A stretch of 13,978 nucleotides of DNA from positions 1 through 13,978 of the forward strand of contig CAIQEX010000274.1 of NCBI GenBank assembly GCA_903870955.1. The letters run 5' to 3'. The notes under the pieces are model-generated. The model saw nothing but the letters and a program-made list of their open reading frames with translations. It had not been told where the DNA came from and did no database searches. Position 1 is the stretch's first letter. Each line of letters opens with the position of its first letter. Below are positions 1 through 5,638 of this stretch, one piece after another. A program made the position numbers and the translations under genes. This DNA is from an uncultured beta proteobacterium. GTDB lineage: Bacteria; Pseudomonadota; Gammaproteobacteria; Burkholderiales; Burkholderiaceae_C.

Positions 1-1230
1 GCGCGCGTCGCTGTCGGCAGGCCGGTGACACTGTGCCTGCACAACGGCGTGACCGTGTGTTGCCTGAGCGATGTCAAAGCGCGTCGTTCGTTCGAGGCCA
101 TGGACTTCGGTGCGACGCCAAGTTCGATTGAAATTCCTGATGTAGCTGCCGATCTGAGGGCACAAGCCTCGGCCAAGCCGCCATCCAACAAGGAATCTCT
201 TTCCAGCTTGCGCTATCTGGATACCGGGGACCCCCAAATTTCGGCAGTGATTCAAAAGCTTTACAAAATTCGGGGTCGCGATATCCCGGTCATGATTCTG
301 GGTGAAACGGGCACAGGCAAGGATTTGCTGGCGCAGGCCATTCACAACGATTCACCCCGAGCCAGCAAAAACTTTGTTTCGGTGAATTGCGCGTCAATTC
401 CAGAAACTCTGATCGAGTCCGAACTTTTCGGCTATGAAGAAGGCGCCTTTACCGGAGCCAAGCGCAAAGGCTCCGTCGGCAAGGTGTTGTTCGCCAATGG
501 CGGCACACTGTTCCTGGACGAAATCGGTGACATGCCCAAGCATTTGCAAGCCCGCTTGCTGCGGGTGCTGCAGGAGCGCAAGGTCAGTCCCCTGGGTGCC
601 GGCAAAGAGGTGGAAGTGGATGTGGCGGTGATTTGCGCCACCAACAAGAATCTCAAGGAGATGATCGCCCGGGGCGAGTTCCGCGAAGACCTGTATTACC
701 GCCTGAATGGTTTGGTGGTGCGCCTTCCCGCTCTGCGTGAACGCCAGGACCTCGATGTGGTGACGCGCAAAATTCTGGCCAGCGTTTGCCACTCGGCCAC
801 TCCCATGGGTATTTCGGCGGAAGTGATGTCACTTTTTCACCAGTTCCCCTGGCCCGGCAACTTCCGGCAGTTGTTTAATTTGTTGCGCACGGCGGTTGTC
901 ATGGCGGGTTGCACCGAAGAAATCCAGTTGCAGCATCTGCCCGACGATTTTCTGGACGAAGTCAAAATGGCAGACTTGGTATTGCCAAGGGCTTCGGTTT
1001 CCCAAGTCGACATGTCTCAGACGGCTCCCGAACCGGTCAAAGAAGCCCTGAGAACCGGTACACCCCTGTGCTTTGAGCCCACCAAACTGGAGAATGTGGC
1101 CCTGGATGCCATGGCACAGGCCCTGCGGTCGACCGGCGGCAACGTGTCCGTTGCGGCCAAGATACTAGGTGTATCCCGCAACACGATTTACCGCAAAAAA
1201 GCCCAACTGCCTGCTGACGTTTGGGGGTGA
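1..1230 (+). CDS. AcoR-like sigma-54-dependent Fis-family activator (5' end cut off by window)
   Basis: The frame is open from base 1, so the gene starts outside the window; the GTG at 25 is not a convincing start. Residue numbers count from that GTG. An AAA+ sigma-54 interaction domain is complete: Walker A GETGTGKD (93-100), the sigma-54 contact loop GAFTGA (140-145), Walker B TLFLDEIGD (161-169), and the arginine-rich stretch EFREDLYYRL (218-227). A Fis-type helix-turn-helix closes the protein (about 355-392, GGNVSVAAKILGVSRNTIYR). The visible N-terminal stub resembles the end of the PAS-like segment of AcoR proteins, whose GAF domain would lie upstream. Proteins of this family activate -24/-12 promoters of alcohol, acetoin or ketone oxidation genes in response to a small-molecule inducer. 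Two such promoters in this window (near 4490 and 9850) are plausible targets; that link is inference. Confidence 0.93.
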   Translation, partial: ARVAVGRPVTLCLHNGVTVCCLSDVKARRSFEAMDFGATPSSIEIPDVAADLRAQASAKPPSNKESLSSLRYLDTGDPQISAVIQKLYKIRGRDIPVMILGETGTGKDLLAQAIHNDSPRASKNFVSVNCASIPETLIESELFGYEEGAFTGAKRKGSVGKVLFANGGTLFLDEIGDMPKHLQARLLRVLQERKVSPLGAGKEVEVDVAVICATNKNLKEMIARGEFREDLYYRLNGLVVRLPALRERQDLDVVTRKILASVCHSATPMGISAEVMSLFHQFPWPGNFRQLFNLLRTAVVMAGCTEEIQLQHLPDDFLDEVKMADLVLPRASVSQVDMSQTAPEPVKEALRTGTPLCFEPTKLENVALDAMAQALRSTGGNVSVAAKILGVSRNTIYRKKAQLPADVWG

Positions 1231-1235
1231 ACTAG

Positions 1236-1320
1236 CCCCCACGCTCCCCCACTTTGTGTGGGTCGCTGCCCCCCAAGGGGGCTAACCCAACTTGGGGCGG
1301 CCCGGCGTCGGGTTGCATTG
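1236..1320 (+). repeat. GC-rich palindromic intergenic repeat, copy 1
   Basis: The element begins 5 nt after the regulator stop codon. It holds a small hairpin (CCCAC/GTGGG, near 1248-1262), a strong C-run/G-run hairpin (GCCCCCC-AA-GGGGGC, 1268-1282), and a second stem AACCCAAC (1284-1291) with GTCGGGTT (1307-1314) around a loop containing TTGGGGCGGCCCGGC. It shares its blocks with the copy at 2582-2660. It lies between two convergent genes and could act as a bidirectional transcription end or mRNA 3' stabiliser. No T-tract follows, so a classical intrinsic terminator is not shown. Confidence 0.75.
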
Positions 1321-1355
1321 CCCCCACGCTCCCCCACTGCGTGTGGGTCGCTGCC
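1321..1355 (+). repeat. Partial tandem copy of the palindromic repeat
   Basis: This copy starts 85 nt after copy 1 and repeats only its first 35 nt, starting CCCCCACGCTCCCCCACT, with TTTG changed to TGCG in the loop. It is cut off at GTCGCTGCC just before the stop codon of the Sel1 gene. The stem bases CCCAC/GTGGG are kept while the loop differs. Confidence 0.75.
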
Positions 1356-1359
1356 AGCC

Positions 1360-2178
1360 TTACTGATTGGAAAGTGAGGCTTTGGCGGCCAGGGCGGCGG
1401 GGTAGTTCTGGGCGGCTGAGCGTGCCAGCCACAGCGCACTTTGCTCCTGATCCAGACTGCGACCGCGACCGGTGCGCAGCATCACTGCCAGCGCGTATTG
1501 CGCCTCGGCATTGCCCGCCTGCGCGGCGAGCTCAAAACGCCTAGCTGCCTCCTGCAAGTCCGGCGCAACCCCGCGTCCAGCCTCATAGGCCCATGCCAGG
1601 CGGGTCTGGGCTGTGGCATTTCCGGCGTCGGCCAGCGTGCGATAGAGCTGAACTGCCTGCGCGTGTTGGCCGCTGGCACCCAATAATTCAGCTTCTTGCA
1701 TAGGCGTAGGCGCAACCGCGGGTTGGCCGAGTTGGACCAGCATGTCCCGCGCGTCTTTGTCACCATGTTCAGCTGCCTGCGTCAGGTACAGGCGCGCCTT
1801 GTCAACGTCACGCGGCAACAGTGTTCCCGCAAAATACAAAAGGCCCAGTCGGTACTGGGCCTTGAAATTTCCGGAGTTCGCCGCACCCGTGTACAGCGCT
1901 TCGGCCTTGGTCAGATTCTTGGGCTCGCCCAGGCCATCTTCAGCCAGGACGCCGAGGTTAAAAAGTGCGTCGCCGTTACCGACCTCGGCCAGCGTTTGCC
2001 AGACTTCGCGCGCAAAGTCGTAATGCGCCATCTTGAATTCGGCATAGGCCTTGTAGTTGCCCATCGCCGGGTTACGCAGCCAGTCAGCGCGCTCGCTGTC
2101 CTGGGCCAGGCTGAGCGTGCAAAGGCAGGCCAGCAGACTGGCGACTACGCCGAGCCGCACTGTGAGCAACAGGCTCAT
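1360..2178 (-). CDS. Sel1-repeat (TPR-like) exported protein
   Basis: This 272-residue protein has a signal peptide (residues 1 to about 25, cleavage after LSLA) followed by about five Sel1-like repeats. Recognisable units are AEVGNGDALFNLGVLAEDG (64-82), ANSGNFKAQYRLGLLYFAG (100-118), ADAGNATAQTRLAWAYEAG (183-201) and AQAGNAEAQYALAVMLRTG (219-237). Sel1 repeats form alpha-solenoids that bind proteins; a periplasmic scaffold or assembly role would fit, but no function is demonstrated. The start ATG overlaps the cytochrome stop codon by 4 nt (ATGA), so translation is probably coupled to the cytochrome gene. It is the last gene of the alcohol-dehydrogenase block and ends next to the palindromic repeats. 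Confidence 0.85.
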   Translation of the reverse strand: MSLLLTVRLGVVASLLACLCTLSLAQDSERADWLRNPAMGNYKAYAEFKMAHYDFAREVWQTLAEVGNGDALFNLGVLAEDGLGEPKNLTKAEALYTGAANSGNFKAQYRLGLLYFAGTLLPRDVDKARLYLTQAAEHGDKDARDMLVQLGQPAVAPTPMQEAELLGASGQHAQAVQLYRTLADAGNATAQTRLAWAYEAGRGVAPDLQEAARRFELAAQAGNAEAQYALAVMLRTGRGRSLDQEQSALWLARSAAQNYPAALAAKASLSNQ

Positions 2179-2504
2179 TTCTTCACAGTCATAACCCAGG
2201 TGGCCAGAGTCTTGATGTCTTCCGGGTTAAGGGATGCATGCGGCGGCATCGGTATGCGGCCCCATTTGCCTTTCGATCCATATTGAATGGATTGGGCCAG
2301 TGCGGCTGGCGCATCGGCATCGGCCTTGTATTTTTCGGCAACGCTGGAATAGGCGGGGCCGACAATTTTTTCTGTCAGCGCGTGACAGCTCAGACATCCG
2401 CTGGCTTGGGCCAGTTCCTTGGCAGAGGCCTGTTCGGCTGCAGACATTTCTGCTGCCTGCGCAAAACCAGACAACAGCAACAGGGGAAGAATGAGATAGC
2501 GCAT
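2175..2504 (-). CDS. Small monoheme cytochrome c (c551/c552 type), probable electron acceptor of the PQQ dehydrogenase
   Basis: The 109-residue precursor has a signal peptide (1 to about 18, ending FAQAA), one haem-attachment motif CLSCH (37-41), and a distal Met ligand in RIPMPPH (Met86). Length and Met context match small class I cytochromes c of the c551 group. It lies directly after the PQQ alcohol dehydrogenase in the same direction, as expected for the periplasmic cytochrome that takes electrons from PQQ. It is shorter than the cytochrome c550 partners of ethanol dehydrogenases that I know. No Shine-Dalgarno sequence is visible before the ATG (the preceding bases are TAAAAAATACC), and an intrinsic terminator ends 14 nt upstream, so expression probably depends on read-through. 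It overlaps the Sel1 gene by 4 nt. Confidence 0.93.
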   Translation of the reverse strand: MRYLILPLLLLSGFAQAAEMSAAEQASAKELAQASGCLSCHALTEKIVGPAYSSVAEKYKADADAPAALAQSIQYGSKGKWGRIPMPPHASLNPEDIKTLATWVMTVKK

Positions 2505-2518
2505 GGTATTTTTTAGGC

Positions 2519-2558
2519 AAAAAAAGGGGGGTGGCCGAACGAGCCGGGCCGCACCCCC
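2519..2558 (-). terminator. Intrinsic terminator/attenuator between PQQ dehydrogenase and cytochrome c
   Basis: On the minus strand a GC-rich stem is followed at once by seven T (2525-2519). Outer pairs are GGGGGT/ACCCCC (2527-2532 with 2553-2558) and inner pairs GGCC/GGCC (2533-2536 with 2547-2550). There is a 2-nt bulge and a 10-nt loop. It lies downstream of the alcohol dehydrogenase and ends 14 nt before the cytochrome ATG, leaving no space for a separate downstream promoter. Confidence 0.75.
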
Positions 2559-2581
2559 TCAGGTCAACAAGAAGAACGTTG

Positions 2582-2660
2582 GTTTAGCCGCCGGGCCGCC
2601 CCAAGGCTAAACGCGCCCCCTCGGGGGGCAGCGTAGTACGCGTAGCGACAAGCGTGGGGG
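2582..2660 (-). repeat. GC-rich palindromic intergenic repeat, copy 2
   Basis: Read on the minus strand, the element begins with CCCCCACGC immediately after the TGA of the alcohol dehydrogenase. It shares three blocks with copy 1: CCCCCACGCT, GCTGCCCCCC-AGGGGGC and CTTGGGGCGGCCCGGCG. Its second stem is perfect, GTTTAGCC with GGCTAAAC (plus-strand positions 2582-2589 and 2605-2612). Copy 1 builds the same stem from different bases, so pairing, not sequence, is conserved. Confidence 0.78.
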
Positions 2661-4382
2661 TCAAGACTTCGGCAGCTTGAAGGTCCAGACGGAACCACCC
2701 TGCTCGAGGAAGTTGACCTTCTTGGCCACTTCACCACCCCACAGAGGAACGGCACCGCCCCAACCGGAAACCACGCTGATGTACTGCTCGCCATCTTGGG
2801 TCCAGGTGATGGGAGGAGCCACCACGCCGGAACCGGTCTGGAATTGCCACAGAACCTTGCCAGTATGGGCGTCAGCGGCCTTCAGGTAGCCTTCAGGCGT
2901 ACCCCAGAACACCAAGTCGCCGCCAGTTGCCAGAACGCCACCCCACAGTGGAGCGCTGTTCTTGACTTCCCAAGCCATTTTGCCGGTCTTGGGGTCATAG
3001 GCACGCAGGGAACCGATGTGGTCTTCATACAAGGGTTTGATGGTGAAACCTGCACCCAGATAAGCGCCACCTTTTTTGTAGCTGATGGGTTCGTTCCAGA
3101 TGTCCATGCCCCATTCGTTGGTGGGCACAAAGAACATCTTGCTCTTGGGGCTGTAGGCCATGGGCATCTGGTTCTTGCCACCCAGGAAACCGGGGGATGC
3201 AAATACCGAGCTACCCTTTTTGCCGTCGGCAGAAGCTGCCGGATCGCCAGGGCGATTGGCCGGGTCGAAGTTAGGACGACCGGACGCAATGTCGATGCTC
3301 TTGGCCCAGGTAATGCCGTTCACAAACGGGAAGGCGTTAGCCAGTTTGCCGCTGGCGGCGTCGATCACGTAGAAGAAGCCGTTGCGGTCGGCCTTGCCGC
3401 CCATGCGCTTGCCGTCCATGTCGAAGGTGATGAACTCGTTAACACCGTCAAAGTCCCAGGCATCGTTCGGGGTGCCTTGGTAATGCCAGACGATCTTGCC
3501 TGTCTTGACATCGATGGCGACGGTAGAGGTGGAGTACAGGTTGTCGCCCTTGCGTACGTGGCTGTTCCAGGGGCCGGGGTTGCCGGTACCGAAGTAAGCC
3601 AGACCCGTCTTGGCGTCATAGGTGCCGCCCAGCCAGGTGGCAGCGCCACCGGTCTTCCATGTCTCACCAGGCCAGGTAGCGTTGGTGGTACCGGAGATGC
3701 CGTTTTCCTTGCCATTCAAATAGCCCATGTGGCCTTCAACCACCGGGCGGCTCCAAACCATTTTGCCGGTCTTGGGATCGCGCGCCTCGACACGACCCAC
3801 CACACCGAACTCACCACCAGACACGCCGGTCAGCAACAGACCGTCAGCGATCAGGGGAGCGGCAGACATGCTGTAGCCCGCTGCGTAGTCGTCAACCTTT
3901 TCTTTCCAGACGACCTTGCCAGTTTCCTGATCCAGAGCCACCAGTTGCGCATCCAGCGTACCGAAGATCACCAGGTTGTCATACAGTGCGGCGCCACGGT
4001 TGACCACGTCGCAGCAGGGCATGATGCCTTCTGGCAGACGGTGCTCATATTTCCAGAGCTTCTGGCCGGTCTTCACGTCCACTGCGAACAAGCGCGAGTA
4101 GGAAGCCGTGACAAACATCTTGCCTTTGTAAACCAGTGGCTGTGACTCTTGACCACGTTGTTTTTCACCGCCAAAGGACATGGACCACACGGGCACCAGG
4201 TTCTTGACGGTCTTGGTGTTGACAGCGTCCAGGGACGAGTAGCGCTGGCCTTGCGTGCCCATACCCCAGCTCAGAACAGAGCTGTTGTCGGTGGCGTCAT
4301 TGGCAATCATGGCGTCAGTAACCTGCGCTGACACATGGGCTGTGGCGGCCATCATGAGTAGTGCGAATAGTGTCTTTTTCAC
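2661..4382 (-). CDS. PQQ-dependent alcohol dehydrogenase, predicted lanthanide-dependent (ExaA/PedH-like)
   Basis: This periplasmic quinoprotein oxidises primary alcohols to aldehydes. The start is the GTG at 4382: AGGAG lies 8 nt upstream and a signal peptide follows directly (1-19, ending HVSA); the longer frame from 4505 lacks this support. The protein is 573 residues, usual for the family. Family marks are the vicinal disulfide CC (123-124) in [20 protein letters not shown] [10 protein letters not shown] (71-80), repeated beta-propeller tryptophan motifs (GKVVW, GKMVW, GKVLW), and GAVPLWGG near the end. Likely metal ligands are Glu191, Asn268 and the catalytic Asp310. Asp312 in WDFDG is the additional acid that marks lanthanide enzymes (XoxF, PedH); Ca enzymes such as ExaA have Ser and MxaF Ala there. 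Overall similarity is to ExaA/PedH, not MxaF. A -24/-12 promoter precedes it. PQQ synthesis and aldehyde dehydrogenase genes are not in the window. Confidence 0.95.
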   Translation of the reverse strand: MKKTLFALLMMAATAHVSAQVTDAMIANDATDNSSVLSWGMGTQGQRYSSLDAVNTKTVKNLVPVWSMSFGGEKQRGQESQPLVYKGKMFVTASYSRLFAVDVKTGQKLWKYEHRLPEGIMPCCDVVNRGAALYDNLVIFGTLDAQLVALDQETGKVVWKEKVDDYAAGYSMSAAPLIADGLLLTGVSGGEFGVVGRVEARDPKTGKMVWSRPVVEGHMGYLNGKENGISGTTNATWPGETWKTGGAATWLGGTYDAKTGLAYFGTGNPGPWNSHVRKGDNLYSTSTVAIDVKTGKIVWHYQGTPNDAWDFDGVNEFITFDMDGKRMGGKADRNGFFYVIDAASGKLANAFPFVNGITWAKSIDIASGRPNFDPANRPGDPAASADGKKGSSVFASPGFLGGKNQMPMAYSPKSKMFFVPTNEWGMDIWNEPISYKKGGAYLGAGFTIKPLYEDHIGSLRAYDPKTGKMAWEVKNSAPLWGGVLATGGDLVFWGTPEGYLKAADAHTGKVLWQFQTGSGVVAPPITWTQDGEQYISVVSGWGGAVPLWGGEVAKKVNFLEQGGSVWTFKLPKS

Positions 4383-4390
4383 GTGTATGT

Positions 4391-4395
4391 CTCCT
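4391..4395 (-). promoter_or_regulatory. Ribosome binding site that fixes the dehydrogenase start
   Basis: AGGAG on the minus strand, 8 nt before the GTG at 4382 and directly ahead of the signal peptide. It decides for GTG 4382 against the longer upstream frame. Confidence 0.8.
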
Positions 4396-4415
4396 GGCGA
4401 GTTGTTGGCGGTATC

Positions 4416-4431
4416 CACTTCCTGGGAAGTG
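4416..4431. promoter_or_regulatory. Perfect palindrome in the dehydrogenase leader (possible operator)
   Basis: CACTTCC and GGAAGTG form a perfect 7-bp inverted repeat separated by TG. It lies between the predicted sigma-54 transcription start (about 4471) and the GTG, 33-48 nt upstream of the start codon. It could be a repressor operator or a leader hairpin; no family assignment is possible. Confidence 0.4.
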
Positions 4432-4481
4432 ACTCCGGACGGCTGTACACATCGCACAGCCAGCATCCGTGCACGGTATTT

Positions 4482-4498
4482 CGCAAGGACTATGCCAA
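4482..4498 (-). promoter_or_regulatory. Sigma-54 (-24/-12) promoter of the PQQ alcohol dehydrogenase
   Basis: The minus strand reads TTGGCATAGTCCTTGCG. TTGGCA and TTGC match the consensus, and the GG (4496-4495) and GC (4484-4483) are separated by exactly 10 nt. Transcription would start near 4471, giving an 89-nt leader. A sigma-54 activator gene lies in the same window. Confidence 0.72.
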
Positions 4499-4556
4499 TC
4501 GCCAATCTTTCATTTTTTGCAGAAAGGTGGATGTTGTTTCAGGGTAAACGCGAAGG

Positions 4557-4609
4557 TTGAACACTAATCTGGTCAGGTACACCCGTTACAGCATGAGACA
4601 CTGTTCCAG
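4557..4609. promoter_or_regulatory. Candidate upstream activator sites for the dehydrogenase promoter
   Basis: About 60-110 bp upstream of the -24 element are an imperfect dyad GAGACA-C-TGTTCC (4595-4607) and a minus-strand AGTGTTC (4565-4559). The TGTTC(C/A) half-site recurs in the inverted repeat at 9803-9830 near the second sigma-54 promoter. Position fits an enhancer site; identity is inferred from recurrence only. Confidence 0.3.
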
Positions 4610-4633
4610 ATTGACACAATGACCCTTGTTGCA

Positions 4634-5638
4634 TCATGTCTTTTGCAATGCAACACCCGGGCTGGCCTGCCAGCGACCCCGCTTATCCACCACCAGTACG
4701 TCGACGCCCCACTTCCTGGCCAGCGGCATTGCACGGTCGTAACCGGCCATAAAAAACACCTTGGTCAACGCATCCGCCATGACGCAGGTTGGCGCGACAA
4801 CACTGACGCCGGACAGTTCCGGTGGCGAGCGCCCGGTCTGCGGATCGAATATATGGTGGTTGACAAAGTCAGCACTAAAAGTGCACTGGTCATCCGCCGA
4901 GGTGGCGACACAGCGGCCCTGCATCGCGAGCCCCGTGAGCAGTTGCTGCGCGTCGCGGGGGTTGGCCACACCAAGCGTCCAGTCCCCTGCATGGGGGGGC
5001 TGACCGAGCGCGGCAAACTCACCGGAATCAATCAGTGCATGGGCAATGCCCAGGCTTTGCAAGCGGGCCTTGACTTTGTCGGCCGCATAACCTTGGGCAA
5101 TGCCGTTCAGGGTGATCGCCATACCCGGGCGATCAAACTTCACCACGCTTTGGGATATCCGCAGACCGCGCCAGCCCACTTGCCGGCGTGCTGCCATGAC
5201 TGCCTCTGCCGAAGGCAAACGTCCGTTCTGTCTGGCCTCGTCAAAGGCCAGCCAAAGCGGTTGCACGGTGATGTCAAAAGCGCCGTCACTGCGTTGCGCG
5301 ACCTGCTGCGCGACGCGCAGTATTTCCAGCATGTCGGGGTGTGGATCATCCAGCCGACCGGTGCGGTTGAGCCGACAGATCGCGCTGTCCGGGCGGAACA
5401 GGCTCATCTGCTCCTCCATGTGGCGGATTTCGGCCACTGCCGCATCCAGCGCCCGCGCCAGGTGTGTGGCGTCGTTGTGCGCCGCCTGCAGGGTCATGGA
5501 TGTTCCCATGGCGGTCAGCGTGCGACTGGTCCACTGCAATTCCGGGGACGGATCACGCACGGTACGGGACCCGACCCAACCAGCTGCGACGGCGGCACCC
5601 ATGCCCCAACCCCATTGCAATACGGTTCTGCGCTTCAT
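4634..5638 (-). CDS. ApbE-family FAD:protein FMN transferase (NosX-like)
   Basis: This enzyme would transfer FMN from FAD to a threonine of a periplasmic FMN-binding domain. The start is the ATG at 5638, with GGGAGA 6 nt upstream, overlapping the stop of the NosR-like gene by 4 nt (ATGA). The protein has 334 residues, normal for ApbE. The N terminus KRRTVLQWGWGMGAAVAAG looks like a twin-arginine or uncleaved export signal. ApbE features are MGTSMTL (44-50), SDGAFDITVQPLWLAF (117-132), LNGIAQGYAAD (177-187), HHIFDPQTGRSP (261-272) and the metal-site segment MADALTKVFFMAG (287-299). The usual NxGGD-like segment reads DSGEFAALG, as I recall from NosX-type members. The overlapping NosR-like gene supplies the obvious substrate (Thr162 of its FMN domain). 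The gene is followed by 251 nt carrying the dehydrogenase promoter. Confidence 0.92.
   Translation of the reverse strand: MKRRTVLQWGWGMGAAVAAGWVGSRTVRDPSPELQWTSRTLTAMGTSMTLQAAHNDATHLARALDAAVAEIRHMEEQMSLFRPDSAICRLNRTGRLDDPHPDMLEILRVAQQVAQRSDGAFDITVQPLWLAFDEARQNGRLPSAEAVMAARRQVGWRGLRISQSVVKFDRPGMAITLNGIAQGYAADKVKARLQSLGIAHALIDSGEFAALGQPPHAGDWTLGVANPRDAQQLLTGLAMQGRCVATSADDQCTFSADFVNHHIFDPQTGRSPPELSGVSVVAPTCVMADALTKVFFMAGYDRAMPLARKWGVDVLVVDKRGRWQASPGVALQKT

Noticed and set aside
2796..4145. Long open frame (449 codons) on the plus strand
   Set aside because: It lies antisense to the PQQ alcohol dehydrogenase, has low-complexity composition and no recognisable domain; it is explained by GC-biased codons on the other strand.
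4444..4450. Short palindrome around TGTACA in the dehydrogenase leader
   Set aside because: Only about six bases, expected by chance in a leader of this length.
4383..4505. Longer N terminus of the dehydrogenase from ATG 4505
   Set aside because: It would put about 40 extra residues before a clear signal peptide, would overlap the sigma-54 promoter, and GTG 4382 has a good AGGAG site.
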